Source: Azonexus hydrophilus DSM 23864 (lineage in GTDB: Bacteria; Pseudomonadota; Gammaproteobacteria; Burkholderiales; Rhodocyclaceae). From it: a stretch of 64,000 nucleotides of DNA. Location: positions 337,209 to 401,208 of the forward strand of contig NZ_KE386925.1 of assembly GCF_000429605.1 (NCBI RefSeq), in the 5' to 3' direction. A model generated the notes under the pieces. That model saw nothing but the letters and a program-made list of their open reading frames with translations. It did not search any database and was not told where the DNA came from. Shown here piece by piece: positions 8,766-17,273 of this stretch; position 1 is the stretch's first letter, and each line of letters opens with the position of its first letter. A program made the position numbers and the translations under genes.

Positions 8766-9761
8766 CTACCCGCCCCCAGTCTCACCATCTGCGACTCCCC
8801 GATATTTCGCCCTCGCCTCCTCCAGCAGCCCGATCACCCGCTGGCGAAGGGTTTCGGGTTCGAGGACCTCGCAATCCGGGCCGTATTTGAGGATGTCCAT
8901 GAGCAGTTCCGGGTCGGCGCTGTAGGGCAGGCGCAGTTCGTAGCGGCCATCGGGGAGGAGTTGGCCTTGCTGTTGCGGGTGCCATTGTTCGCCGGCGACC
9001 CAGCGGGCGCGCATGGCGGAGAAGCGCAGGCGCGCCCAGCGCACGTCGCTGCCGGCGAAGATGCCGTAGCCGGCGGCGAGCTGGCGGTCGAGTTCGCTGT
9101 CGGCGATGTCCTGGGCCGGGGTGGCGAGGGTCTTTGCCTTTTCGATGGCGTCGACGGCGAAGCTGCGCAGCGCTTGTCGGGTGTGGCACCAGGCGTCGAG
9201 ATACCAGTTGTCGCGGTAGTGCGTGAGACGTTGCGGAGAGATTTCGCGGCTTGTCGTGGCGGAACTGGCGCGGGCGCGGTAGCGGATTTCCAGGCGGCGT
9301 CGGGCGAGCAGCGCATCGGCAACGGTCTGGAAATTTTCGGCCTGACAACGGCGCGGCGTAGCGGCGATGATGCGGATGCGCCGGGCGATTTCCTCGGCGG
9401 TGTGGCTGCCGGCACCGAGCATGTCGAGCAGGCGCCGCCGCATGGGTTGTAGTTGCCCGCTCAGAATGCCGCTGGTGTCGATGTTTTCCAGCAGGTACTG
9501 CATGCTGAGCAAGGCATGGATTTCATCGGCGCTGAGCCAGATGCCGGGCAGTTCTGCACTGTCGTCGGCGGCGAGCAAACGGTAAGCGCCGATTTCTCGG
9601 TCAAGTTCGACCGGCATGCCAAGGCGTTCACGAAGGAAGGTCATATCCCGAAAAATGGTTGACCGTGATACTTCGAAGTGCGCCATCAGTTCGCGCAGGC
9701 TGACGCTGCGACGGGCCATGAGCAGACTGCGGATTTGTTGGTAACGCTCGGTTCTCGCCAA
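8766..9761 (-). CDS. WYL-domain transcriptional regulator, probable cas operon regulator
   Basis: A 331-residue DNA-binding regulator. Residues about 5-60 form a winged helix (VSLRELMAHFEVSRSTIFRDMTFL is split by no gap). A WYL domain follows at about 150-225, with the literal Trp-Tyr-Leu at 186-188 in DNWYLDAW, then a WCX-type C-terminal extension. WYL proteins sense nucleic-acid or nucleotide ligands, and many sit beside CRISPR or other defence genes. Its stop is 36 nt before cas3 on the same strand with no terminator visible, so cotranscription and control of the cas operon are inferred from position. Confidence 0.85.
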   Translation of the reverse strand: MARTERYQQIRSLLMARRSVSLRELMAHFEVSRSTIFRDMTFLRERLGMPVELDREIGAYRLLAADDSAELPGIWLSADEIHALLSMQYLLENIDTSGILSGQLQPMRRRLLDMLGAGSHTAEEIARRIRIIAATPRRCQAENFQTVADALLARRRLEIRYRARASSATTSREISPQRLTHYRDNWYLDAWCHTRQALRSFAVDAIEKAKTLATPAQDIADSELDRQLAAGYGIFAGSDVRWARLRFSAMRARWVAGEQWHPQQQGQLLPDGRYELRLPYSADPELLMDILKYGPDCEVLEPETLRQRVIGLLEEARAKYRGVADGETGGG

Positions 9762-9783
9762 ACTGGCTTCCTTTATTTATGAC

Positions 9784-10392
9784 TCAAGCAAAATATGCCA
9801 TTCCCGCCGCTTGCCGGCGCCGGAGTTCGGCGAGCATTTCGCGCTCGCGCAGACCAAGCGCCCAATCCGGACGCAACTGGAAGTGCGGCTGGTCGACAAT
9901 GGTTTTCCAACTGCCGCCCCACTCCAGGCCGATATCCATGCCCAGGGCGCCGACGGCCTTGTATTTCGGTGATTCAGGGAGGTAGCGGTTGCCCTCGAAA
10001 ACGCCGATGTCGAAAGCGATGCCGAAGTTGTGATTGGATTGGCCCGCGCGCGCATTGGTGATTTTCGGACCCGGCGCGGTGCGCCCTTGGGCGTAGAGAG
10101 CATCCTGCTCGGCGTAAGTGCGGGTACCGCTGATCACCTTGATGCAGATGCCGTGCTGGGCGGCTTTGTGGACCAGCGCTCGGGCCATGGGCTGGACTTC
10201 GGGCAAGAGCGTGGCGATGCATTTCTCGCTACGCGGGTCGACCTGAGAGACGGCCACATCATCGGCAGGCTTTGCCAGCTGCGGCTTGACGATAAAAGCG
10301 TGGATGGCACCCCAGGTTTCCGGGCCGGCCGATCCGTCCACCCTCACCTTGAGCGCCTGCTGGACTTCGCGAATCATTTCCTCGATTTTCAT
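9784..10392 (-). CDS. M15-family peptidoglycan endopeptidase (CwlK/endolysin-like)
   Basis: A 202-residue protein with an N-terminal segment resembling a peptidoglycan-binding repeat (DGSAGPETWGAIHAF, about 18-32) and a C-terminal M15 peptidase domain. Zinc-ligand motifs are visible: SNHNFGIAFDIG (SxHxxGxAxD) and DQPHFQ. The family cleaves L-alanyl-D-glutamate bonds in peptidoglycan. No signal peptide is evident, as in phage endolysins, but no holin or other phage gene is nearby. It may be a prophage remnant or a domesticated lysin; its role in the cell is unknown. Confidence 0.85.
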   Translation of the reverse strand: MKIEEMIREVQQALKVRVDGSAGPETWGAIHAFIVKPQLAKPADDVAVSQVDPRSEKCIATLLPEVQPMARALVHKAAQHGICIKVISGTRTYAEQDALYAQGRTAPGPKITNARAGQSNHNFGIAFDIGVFEGNRYLPESPKYKAVGALGMDIGLEWGGSWKTIVDQPHFQLRPDWALGLREREMLAELRRRQAAGMAYFA

Positions 10393-10587
10393 TTTACGGC
10401 GCCTCCCGCAGTGAAATGGACTTGCTCGGCAACGCTTCAGAAGCGATCGAAATCGTCTGTCATGATGCCATCGGCCTGAGAAAATTTCCTGCCTATTTAG
10501 CGCGCTGTCGTGAGGATTGCTCGCCCGCCCGGGCTGCTATCATTGCGGCTTGTTGCGGGCCTGGCCCGCGGTTCCGGATAAGTGCTG

Positions 10588-10638
10588 ATGAACGATAAAA
10601 CCCCCTGCCCGCCGGTCATGTACGGCATCAAGAACTGA
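10588..10638 (+). pseudogene. Orphan 5' fragment of an ArsC/YffB-family gene
   Basis: An ATG opens a 16-codon frame ending MYGIKN followed by TGA. These residues match the redox-motif start (YGIKNCDTMKK) normal for ArsC/Spx-like proteins. The same motif occurs intact 550 bp downstream in the gene at 11105. The fragment looks like the original start of that gene, cut off at the codon after Asn by an insertion, or like a partial duplication. It encodes no functional protein. Confidence 0.6.
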
Positions 10639-11187
10639 GTAACGATATTAAATATGGGAATCATGTATCTCCCGCACCGCATATTGATCGCGATAGCCTG
10701 CTACATCCTTTCAGGCTATTCTTTGATAGCCCCATTTGGTCTTGCTACCGAGCACGGTTATCTTTTTTCGATAATGATGTTTGCTTGGCTAGCTCATTTT
10801 GTAATGACTTATGGATGGATCAAAGATCGAAAAGTTAGTCGCTTTTGGCCTGCTCTCGGAACCGTTGCAGGCTTAGTCAGCCTGACTTGGTCACCTGTCA
10901 GTGTAAAAAGCCTTGAAGACTTCGGCACCAGTTTGGCCGTGTCATGGATTTTTTCGGTTCCATTTTCTCTCCCCTGCATCCTATTAGCCGTATATTTGGT
11001 TTGGTTTCATTGCAGAAGGGAAAATACTGCTTCGAATGAGGCCTAACATGGCTCTCAAATTCCTCTCGTAGATCATTGGCGCCCCACAGCCTAAAGCACC
11101 AAATATGGAAAAAGACACCCAAAACTCCCCTTCCACCAGCACCAAAGAAAACCCATATCGTGTAACCCTGTGGGGAATCAAGAACTG
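10624..11187. repeat. 14-bp direct repeats bounding a 550-bp AT-rich insertion
   Basis: GGCATCAAGAACTG at 10624-10637 and GGAATCAAGAACTG at 11174-11187 agree at 13 of 14 positions and are exactly 550 bp apart. Both encode the GIKN(C) segment of an ArsC-like protein in frame with their own upstream start. The DNA between them is clearly more AT-rich than its surroundings and carries one small membrane-protein gene. No transposase or integrase is present, so the mechanism is unknown. Confidence 0.6.
10654..11046 (+). CDS. Hypothetical small integral membrane protein on the AT-rich insertion
   Basis: A 130-residue protein with about four hydrophobic segments: ILIAIACYILSGYSLIAPF, then YLFSIMMFAWLAHFVMTYG, then FWPALGTVAGLVSLTW, then a C-terminal segment around FSVPFSLPCILLAVYLVWF. 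It ends in a charged tail. I do not recognise the family. The gene lies wholly inside the AT-rich stretch between the duplicated ArsC motifs, and its codon use differs from its GC-rich neighbours, which fits recent acquisition. A second ATG at 10663 has a weak GGGA ahead of it and could be the true start. Confidence 0.6.
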   Translation: MGIMYLPHRILIAIACYILSGYSLIAPFGLATEHGYLFSIMMFAWLAHFVMTYGWIKDRKVSRFWPALGTVAGLVSLTWSPVSVKSLEDFGTSLAVSWIFSVPFSLPCILLAVYLVWFHCRRENTASNEA

Positions 11188-11503
11188 CGACACCATGAAG
11201 AAAGCCATGACCTGGCTGACGGAGAACGGGATCGCTTACGAATTCATCGATTACAAGAAGGCCGGTGTGGCCGCAGCGAATTTGCCGGATTGGGCGGCGC
11301 GGGCGGGTTGGGAGGTTTTGCTCAACAAGCGCGGCCTGATGTGGAAGAAGCTGAGCGACGCCGAGCGGACCGATGTGGATGAGGCCAAGGCGCTGGCCTT
11401 GATGGCGCAGTATCCGGCGCTGATCAAGCGGCCGGTGCTGGATGTCGGGAATGCCCTGCTGGTCGGCTTTGCGCCGGAAATTTATGCGGAAAAGCTGAAA
11501 TGA
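11105..11503 (+). CDS. ArsC/Spx-family protein (YffB-like)
   Basis: A 132-residue thioredoxin-fold protein of the arsenate-reductase-like YffB group. After a polar 19-residue N-terminal stretch (MEKDTQNSPSTSTKENPYR), the conserved core begins with VTLWGIKNCDTMKKAMTWL, with one redox Cys, and continues with ALMAQYPALIKRPVLD, a family signature. YffB-like proteins have glutathione-dependent thiol reductase features, but the physiological substrate is uncertain. The N-terminal stretch is encoded by the AT-rich insertion rather than by the original gene start. It overlaps hslO by 4 nt (ATGA), indicating an operon. Confidence 0.85.
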   Translation: MEKDTQNSPSTSTKENPYRVTLWGIKNCDTMKKAMTWLTENGIAYEFIDYKKAGVAAANLPDWAARAGWEVLLNKRGLMWKKLSDAERTDVDEAKALALMAQYPALIKRPVLDVGNALLVGFAPEIYAEKLK

Positions 11504-12372
11504 GCGTGAGTACGGTTCGTCGCTTCATTTTCGAGGGGCTGGACATTCGCGGGGCGATTGTTCATCTGGGCGATGCCTGGACGCAGATGCAGGCCGGCCG
11601 CGATTACCAGCCGACGGTAGCGCAGTTGCTGGGCGAGACGGCGGCGGTGACGGCGCTGATCGCCGCGCAGTTGAAGCAGCCGGGCCGGCTGACGCTGCAG
11701 TTGCGCGGTAACGGGCCGATCCAGTTGCTGGTGATGGATTGCAACGAGCAATTGCAGATGCGCGGCATGGCACGCAGCAACCCGGTGGTGCTGCCGGCAC
11801 CGGTGCCTGAACTGCTCGGCGCCCACCAGGGCGGGCAATTGCTGATGAGCCTGGACCAGCCGACGGCGCGCCAGCCCTACCAGAGCTATGTGCCGATGGT
11901 CGGCGACAGCATTGCGCAGATTTTCGAGCATTACCTGGAGCAGTCGGAGCAGCAGCCGTCGCGCCTGTTCACCACGGCCAGCCCGCGCGCGGCCGTGTGC
12001 CTGTTCCTGCAGAAGCTGCCGCAGGCGGATCAGCACGATGCCGACGGCTGGGATCGCGTCACGCAACTGGCGGCGACGGTGAAAACCAGCGAACTGCTGG
12101 AGCTGGATGCGGAAACGCTGCTCGGCCGACTGTTCCACGACGAAATCGAGGCGCGCGGCATCCGCCTCTACGACCCGCAGACCGTGGTTTATCACTGCCC
12201 CGAGGATTGGGACAAGGTGCGCGACATGATCCGCAGCCTGGGCCGCGCCGACGCCGAGACCATTCTGGCCGAGCATGGCGAAATCCTGATCCGCGACGAT
12301 ATCTGCAATCGCGATTACCGCTTCAGCCCGGCCGACGTGGCCGCCCTGTTCGACGGCCAGTCGCTGCACTGA
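11500..12372 (+). CDS. hslO: Hsp33 family chaperone HslO with a degenerate zinc centre
   Basis: A 290-residue Hsp33 homologue. The fold region is well conserved (QLRGNGPIQLLVMDC, YQSYVPMVGDSIAQIFEHYLEQSEQ is cut here). Hsp33 normally carries a CxC and a CxxC motif that bind zinc and act as the peroxide switch. Here they read YHCPED (Cys233, Glu235) and DDICNRDY (Asp266, Cys269), so two of the four ligands are missing. The protein may be a constitutively folded or differently regulated variant. It overlaps the upstream YffB-like gene by 4 nt. Confidence 0.88.
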   Translation: MSVSTVRRFIFEGLDIRGAIVHLGDAWTQMQAGRDYQPTVAQLLGETAAVTALIAAQLKQPGRLTLQLRGNGPIQLLVMDCNEQLQMRGMARSNPVVLPAPVPELLGAHQGGQLLMSLDQPTARQPYQSYVPMVGDSIAQIFEHYLEQSEQQPSRLFTTASPRAAVCLFLQKLPQADQHDADGWDRVTQLAATVKTSELLELDAETLLGRLFHDEIEARGIRLYDPQTVVYHCPEDWDKVRDMIRSLGRADAETILAEHGEILIRDDICNRDYRFSPADVAALFDGQSLH

Positions 12373-12378
12373 GCGGTT

Positions 12379-12876
12379 TTATTCGCTGAAGACGAGTTCG
12401 ACCCGGCGCATCTTGCGCCGGCATTCGGCCGACTTGCAGTTGATCGAAACTTCCTCGCTGCCGACGACCTGACGGCGGATCTGCGTCACCGGAATGCGCT
12501 GGGCGCGCAGGATCGCCTGCACGGCGTTGATGCGCTGCTCGGCAATTGCCAGGTTGTAGGATGGGCTGCCGAGATGATCGGTATGTCCGACCAGGGTCAC
12601 CTGGAGGCCGGGGGTTTCCTTGAGACGGGCGGCGTGCCTGAGCAGGCGCTGCCTGCTGGCTTCATCGACAGTGACGCCGGACGGCGGGAAGAAGATGCTG
12701 TTGTCGGTGTTGATCGAGGCCATGATCTCGGCCTCGCTCGGCTCGCGCGCTTTCTTTTCGCTGCTCTGCGCCGGTTTGGCGGGCTCGGCTTTCGCCGATT
12801 GAGGTGCATCGAATACCTCCTGGCTGGCACAACCGGCCAGCAGCAAGAGGCTCAGGGAAATTGCCAGATACCGCAT
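12379..12876 (-). CDS. OmpA-family outer-membrane lipoprotein
   Basis: A 165-residue lipoprotein. The signal MRYLAISLSLLLLAGCASQ carries a lipobox (LAGC), then a charged linker, then an OmpA/MotB peptidoglycan-binding domain with VTLVGHTDHLGSPSYNLAIA and QRINAVQAILRAQ. Such proteins tether the outer membrane to peptidoglycan. The start is set at the signal peptide; an upstream in-frame extension overlaps the MarR gene and lacks coding character. The gene is 1 nt downstream of MarR and probably cotranscribed. Two Cys near the C-terminus (INCKSAEC) could form a disulfide. Confidence 0.87.
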   Translation of the reverse strand: MRYLAISLSLLLLAGCASQEVFDAPQSAKAEPAKPAQSSEKKAREPSEAEIMASINTDNSIFFPPSGVTVDEASRQRLLRHAARLKETPGLQVTLVGHTDHLGSPSYNLAIAEQRINAVQAILRAQRIPVTQIRRQVVGSEEVSINCKSAECRRKMRRVELVFSE

Positions 12877-12877
12877 T

Positions 12878-13447
12878 TCAGGGTTTCTCCGTTTTTTCCA
12901 GCATGTCGGCGAGCGGCACGCTGGCGTAGTTCTCGTCCTTGCCCGGCAGGTGCCGCAACAATTCATCCAGATTGATCTGCAATGTTTTGAGGACAACCGG
13001 CGGAATGGCGGCCAAGGCCTCCGGCAGGATGCCTTCGGCCGGCCCCGGCAAGGCGGCCAGGGCTTCGCGCCCGCGTTTGGCGAGGACCAGGCCGACCCGT
13101 CGCTGATCGCGCTGCTGTTTGCGCTTTTCCAGACATTCGCTGCTGACCAGCTTGTCCACCAGCAGACTGCAGGTCGATTGGTGGATACCCAGGCGCGCCG
13201 CCAGTTCGCCGATACCGATTTCAGGCGTGCGCTGCACTTCCTGCAGCACCCACATCTGCGAGCCGGACATGCCGCAGCGCTCTTCGACCAGCCGGAAGTG
13301 CTGGCGCATGGAGCCGTAAATCAGACGAAATTGCTGCAGGACATCAAGCGCCGTCTGCCCTGGCGGGGGTTCATGCTGTTTCAATATTCTGCTTCCCGAC
13401 GAAATAATGTTGCGCGATTCACAAGGCTCAATTATATTGCCCAGCAA
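12878..13447 (-). CDS. MarR-family transcriptional regulator
   Basis: A 189-residue winged-helix regulator. The MarR core shows GMSGSQMWVLQEVQRTPEIG, then LAARLGIHQSTCSLLVDKL as recognition helix region, then RRVGLVLAKRGREALAAL. MarR proteins usually repress neighbouring genes and release DNA on ligand binding or oxidation. The first 30 residues are poorly conserved, so translation may start further in. It is followed at once by the lipoprotein gene, and a divergent DapB-like gene begins about 240 bp away. Confidence 0.85.
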   Translation of the reverse strand: MLGNIIEPCESRNIISSGSRILKQHEPPPGQTALDVLQQFRLIYGSMRQHFRLVEERCGMSGSQMWVLQEVQRTPEIGIGELAARLGIHQSTCSLLVDKLVSSECLEKRKQQRDQRRVGLVLAKRGREALAALPGPAEGILPEALAAIPPVVLKTLQINLDELLRHLPGKDENYASVPLADMLEKTEKP

Positions 13448-13499
13448 TGGAGTTGTAACTTAGGTCATAACCCCATTCCTTTTCGACGAGGATATTTCA

Positions 13500-13523
13500 G
13501 GGGGGGAAATCCCCCCATTTTTT
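13500..13523 (+). terminator. Terminator-like hairpin in the leader of the DapB-like gene
   Basis: A run of seven G, AAAT, then six C, followed by ATTTTTT, forms a G/C-only stem with a T-tract in plus orientation only. It lies in the 237-bp region between marR and the DapB-like gene at 13685. Further possible hairpins follow, such as CCAGGC pairing with GCCTGG between about 13540 and 13575. The rest of this gap holds no gene I can support. It could be an attenuator or the end of a short transcript. Confidence 0.5.
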
Positions 13524-13684
13524 CCTTTCTCGTCGCACCAGACCAGGCAACCCATGCTGCGGCAGCCTGGCGAATCAGACAGGGCATATATAAATCGTCG
13601 GCACCCGCTGGTGACTGGCGTTCCCCAGGGTTTCAGCCGATACCGTCGCGGTGATGCCCCATCGACAGCAACTAGGGAGGACAT

Positions 13685-14485
13685 ATGACCAGAATCGGAC
13701 TCATTGGTTATGGGAAAGCCGGCCAGGCAGTGGCCAGCGTCTTGCGCGAGGATCCGCGTTTTGAACTGTGCTGGATCGCCCGGCGATCCGGCACCCCGGC
13801 CGAGGATATCGATGTCCCGGTCACCCGACTGGACAAGGACAGCTTTCCCGGCTGGCTCGATACGCACCCGGTCGACGGCATCATCGACTTTTCCGATGCC
13901 GCATCCATCCACCTCTACGGCGAAGCGGTCCGCCAACGCGGCATCATGGTGGTGACCGCCATTTCCGGCTACCCGGAGGAAACGATGGATTACATCCGCA
14001 GCCTGGGCCGCGACATCCGCGTGATGTCGTCGCCCAACATCACGCTGGGGATCAATTTCCTGCTGCTGGCGGCCAAAATCCTGCGCCGCATCGCGCCGTT
14101 TGCCGACGTCGAGATCGTCGAGCAGCATTTCCGCGACAAGCCGGAAATTTCCGGCACGGCACGGCGCATCGCCGAGGTGCTGGATGTCGAGAGCGACCAT
14201 ATCACTTCCCTGCGACTGGGCGGCATCGTCGGCCGGCACGAGGTCATTTTCGGTTTCCCCTACCAGACGGTGCGGCTGATCCACGATTCGATCCGGCGGG
14301 AGGCCTTCGGCACCGGCGCGGCGTTTGCCATCGAACAACTGGCGCAGTGTGACAAGGGTTTCTACACGCTGGACAATCTGCTGCTGCGCCTGATCCGCGA
14401 CGAACTGCAGAACGAGGAAACGCTCAACGCGGCCCTGGCAGCTTCCCGGGATTCATCAAGCCGCGCGGATCGAGTGCTGTCCTGA
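13685..14485 (+). CDS. Dihydrodipicolinate reductase-like NAD(P)-binding protein
   Basis: A 266-residue protein with an N-terminal Rossmann fold (MTRIGLIGYGKAGQAVASVL) and a DapB-type C-terminal domain (SSPNITLGINFLLLAAK, EQHFRDKPEISGTARR). In DapB the equivalent region forms the active site for tetrahydrodipicolinate formation in lysine synthesis. The divergence suggests a paralogue with a different substrate; genuine dapB may be elsewhere. A GGGAGGA Shine-Dalgarno precedes the ATG. The 3' end overlaps the convergent GlcD-like gene by 62 bp. Confidence 0.75.
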   Translation: MTRIGLIGYGKAGQAVASVLREDPRFELCWIARRSGTPAEDIDVPVTRLDKDSFPGWLDTHPVDGIIDFSDAASIHLYGEAVRQRGIMVVTAISGYPEETMDYIRSLGRDIRVMSSPNITLGINFLLLAAKILRRIAPFADVEIVEQHFRDKPEISGTARRIAEVLDVESDHITSLRLGGIVGRHEVIFGFPYQTVRLIHDSIRREAFGTGAAFAIEQLAQCDKGFYTLDNLLLRLIRDELQNEETLNAALAASRDSSSRADRVLS

Positions 14486-15839
14486 TCGTCCGCATCAGAT
14501 CAATTTCCGTCGCCGACTTGTAGCGCAGGATTTCCTCGCGCTTCAACTGGCCGATGCCGTGCTCGGCGGAGATCGAGCCGTTCAGGGCATGGACCGTGTC
14601 GTGGACGATGCGATTGACCTCGGCCTGGCAGGCGAGGAACAGCGCGTTGTCCTGGGCATCCGGCTTGGACAGGTTGTAATGCAGGTTGCCGTCGCCGACA
14701 TGGCCGAAGGCGACCACGCGGATGCCGGGAAACGCCGCGGCCAGCGCGGCATCGGCGCGGGCCAGGAATTCGGGAATGCGTGACACCGGCACGGCGATGT
14801 CGTGCTTGATGCTGACGCCTTCGATCTTCTGCGCTTCGGAAATGTTCTCGCGCAGCGCCCACAGCTTTTTCGCCTGGGCCGCGCTGGCGGCGAGCACGCC
14901 GTCGCTGACCGAGCCATCGGCCAGACGCTCGCCCAGCCAGCGTTCGACCGCCGCCGGCTCGGCATCGGCAAACTCGGCCAGCAGATACCACGGGCTGGAT
15001 GCCGTCGGCCGACTGGCCCCGGGAATGTGTTGCTGCACCAGCGCCAGCGAGGCCTCCGAGACCAGCTCGAAAGCCGTCAGCTGCGCATCGAACGTGCTTT
15101 TGGCCTGATTCAGGAGTTCGACCGCCGCCGCCGGCGAGGCGATGTTCAGCCAGCAGGTGGTCAGCGTTTTCGGCAGCGGGTAGAGCGTCAGCACGGCGGC
15201 GGTGATGATGCCCAGCGTGCCTTCGGCGCCGATGAACAGGTGCTTGAGGTCGTAGCCGGTGTTGTCCTTGCGCAGTCCGCGCAGGCCGTCCCAGACCTCG
15301 CCGCCGGGCAGCACGACCTGCAGGCCGAGCGTCAGTTCGCGCGTGTTGCCGTAGCGCAGCACCTGGACGCCGCCGGCGTTGGTCGACAGGTTGCCGCCGA
15401 TCTGGCAAGTCCCTTCGGACGCCAGCGCCAGCGGAAACAGCCGGTCGGCCGCCTGCGCGGCTTCCTGGATGGCCGCCAGCGGACAACCCGCCTCGACGGT
15501 GATCGTGTTGTTCTGCGCATCGAGCGCCAGGATGCGGTTCATGCGCCCGAGGCTGACGACCACCGCCCTGCCCGTCGCATCCGGCGTCGCCGCGCCGCAC
15601 AGGCTGGTATTGCCGCCCTGCGGCACAATCGGCACGCCGGCCTCGACGCAGGCGCGAACGACGGCAGCCACTTCGCCGGTATTGCCGGGGCGAACGACGC
15701 ATTGCGCCGCCCCACGATAACGGCCGCGCCAGTCGGTCAGGAAGGGCGCGGTGTCGGCCGCATCGACGAGGACGTTGGTCGCCCCGACGATGTCGGCCAG
15801 TTGCCCGACCAGGTCAGACAACTTCGGCGTAGAGGTCAT
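14424..15839 (-). CDS. FAD-linked oxidase, GlcD/D-2-hydroxyacid dehydrogenase-like
   Basis: A 471-residue flavoprotein of the VAO/FAD_binding_4 family. The FAD pyrophosphate region is [20 protein letters not shown]. The C-terminal FAD-oxidase_C domain shows [13 protein letters not shown] and [14 protein letters not shown]. Family members oxidise D-lactate, glycolate or D-2-hydroxyglutarate; the substrate cannot be told here. The start is the ATG beginning [14 protein letters not shown]. Its first 26 nt overlap the end of rimO, and its end overlaps the convergent DapB-like gene. Confidence 0.87.
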   Translation of the reverse strand: MTSTPKLSDLVGQLADIVGATNVLVDAADTAPFLTDWRGRYRGAAQCVVRPGNTGEVAAVVRACVEAGVPIVPQGGNTSLCGAATPDATGRAVVVSLGRMNRILALDAQNNTITVEAGCPLAAIQEAAQAADRLFPLALASEGTCQIGGNLSTNAGGVQVLRYGNTRELTLGLQVVLPGGEVWDGLRGLRKDNTGYDLKHLFIGAEGTLGIITAAVLTLYPLPKTLTTCWLNIASPAAAVELLNQAKSTFDAQLTAFELVSEASLALVQQHIPGASRPTASSPWYLLAEFADAEPAAVERWLGERLADGSVSDGVLAASAAQAKKLWALRENISEAQKIEGVSIKHDIAVPVSRIPEFLARADAALAAAFPGIRVVAFGHVGDGNLHYNLSKPDAQDNALFLACQAEVNRIVHDTVHALNGSISAEHGIGQLKREEILRYKSATEIDLMRTIRTALDPRGLMNPGKLPGPR

Positions 15840-17136
15840 GGTGGTCGGCGTCGATGACGCGGACCTTGAGGAAATCGCCGGGCTGGGCGTCGAAATGGCC
15901 GTCAAGGTAAACCACCCCGTCGATTTCCGGCGCGTCGGCCTTGGAGCGGGCGATGGTGCCTTCTTCATCGACTTCGTCGACCAGCACCTCGATCACCGTA
16001 TCGATCTTCGCCGCCAGCTTGTCGGCGGAGATGTCTTCCTGCACGCGCATCAGCCAGCTGCGGCGGTCTTCGCGCACGCTTTCCGGCGGCAGCCCGGGAA
16101 TCTCGTTGGCGGTGGCGCCCTCGACCGGCGAGTAGGCAAAGCAGCCGACGCGGTCGAGCTTGGCGTCTTCGAGGAACTGGATCAACTGGTCGAAGTCTTC
16201 GTCGGTCTCGCCCGGGAAGCCGGTGATGAAAGTCGAGCGGATGACGATTTCCGGACAGATTTCGCGCCACTTGGCGATGCGCTCCAGCGTGTTCTCGGCC
16301 GAGGCCGGACGCTTCATCGCCTTGAGAATCTTCGGGCTGGCGTGCTGGAAGGGCACGTCGAGATAAGGCAGGATTTTGCCCTCGGCCATCAGCGGGATGA
16401 CGTCGTCGACCGACGGGTACGGGTAGACGTAGTGCAGGCGGACCCAGATGCCGAAGGACGACAACGCGTCGCACAGTTCCTTCAAGCGGCTCTTCACCGG
16501 CTTGCCGCCCCAGAAACTGGTGCGGTACTTGAGGTCGACGCCGTAGGCGCTGGTGTCCTGCGAGATGACCAGAATCTCTTTCACACCGGCCCGGGCCAGG
16601 TTCTCGGCTTCGGCGAGTACGTCGCCGACCGGGCGCGAGACCAGCGGGCCGCGCAGCGAGGGAATGATGCAGAAGGTGCAGCTGTGGTTGCAGCCTTCGG
16701 AAATCTTCAGGTAGGCGTAGTGTTCCGGCGTCAGGCGGATGCCCTGCGGCGGCACCAGGTCGGAATACGGGTCGTGCGGCTTGGGCAGGTGCTGGTGCAC
16801 GTGGCCCATCACTTCTTCCATCGCGTGCGGGCCGGTGACGGCGAGCACCGATGGGTGCGTCGTCTGGACGATGTCGCCCTTGGCGCCAAGGCAACCGGTG
16901 ACGATGACCTTGCCGTTCTCGTTCAAGGCCTCGCCGATGGCGTCGAGCGATTCCTCGACGGCGGCGTCGATGAAGCCGCAGGTGTTGACGATGACCAGAT
17001 CGGAGTCGTCGTAGGAAGGCGAAATCTCGTAGCCTTCGGCGCGCAGGCGGGTGAGGATGAGTTCGGCGTCGGAGCCGGCTTTCGGGCAGCCCAGGCTGAC
17101 AAAGCCAACGGTGGGCACTTTCGGTGATGAGGTCAT
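15814..17136 (-). CDS. rimO: Ribosomal protein S12 methylthiotransferase RimO
   Basis: A 440-residue radical-SAM enzyme that methylthiolates an aspartate of ribosomal protein S12. The N-terminal UPF0004 domain carries cluster cysteines in [23 protein letters not shown] and VTGCLGA. The radical-SAM motif is CNHSCTFC, and a TRAM domain closes the protein ([20 protein letters not shown] region). The start [12 protein letters not shown] is chosen because upstream in-frame sequence is not conserved-looking. The gene overlaps the GlcD-like gene by 26 nt. Confidence 0.95.
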   Translation of the reverse strand: MTSSPKVPTVGFVSLGCPKAGSDAELILTRLRAEGYEISPSYDDSDLVIVNTCGFIDAAVEESLDAIGEALNENGKVIVTGCLGAKGDIVQTTHPSVLAVTGPHAMEEVMGHVHQHLPKPHDPYSDLVPPQGIRLTPEHYAYLKISEGCNHSCTFCIIPSLRGPLVSRPVGDVLAEAENLARAGVKEILVISQDTSAYGVDLKYRTSFWGGKPVKSRLKELCDALSSFGIWVRLHYVYPYPSVDDVIPLMAEGKILPYLDVPFQHASPKILKAMKRPASAENTLERIAKWREICPEIVIRSTFITGFPGETDEDFDQLIQFLEDAKLDRVGCFAYSPVEGATANEIPGLPPESVREDRRSWLMRVQEDISADKLAAKIDTVIEVLVDEVDEEGTIARSKADAPEIDGVVYLDGHFDAQPGDFLKVRVIDADHHDLYAEVV

Positions 17137-17273
17137 GCGGTTTTCCAGGATTTCCGGCGCGGCCGGCGAGCAAAGCGCGTATTTTACGCGGGGAAGCGCA
17201 CAGACTGCCGAATTCGCGAAAAGTGCCCGGCCGGCTTTGTGCAATCCGCCACAAACCGCCTAAAATCCGCTCC

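Noticed and set aside
9784-10392. Prophage remnant suggested by the endolysin-like M15 peptidase
   Set aside because: No holin, integrase, structural gene or attachment repeat was seen nearby; a single lysin-like gene does not support a prophage.
10416-10598. 60-codon plus-strand frame between the M15 gene and the orphan ArsC start
   Set aside because: No Shine-Dalgarno, no recognisable motif; it overlaps the remnant start and looks like chance.
11040-11100. GCCTAAC just after the small membrane-protein gene, resembling the first box of an integron attC site
   Set aside because: No matching GTTRGGY box was found within the next 150 bp and no integrase is present, so a gene cassette is not supported.
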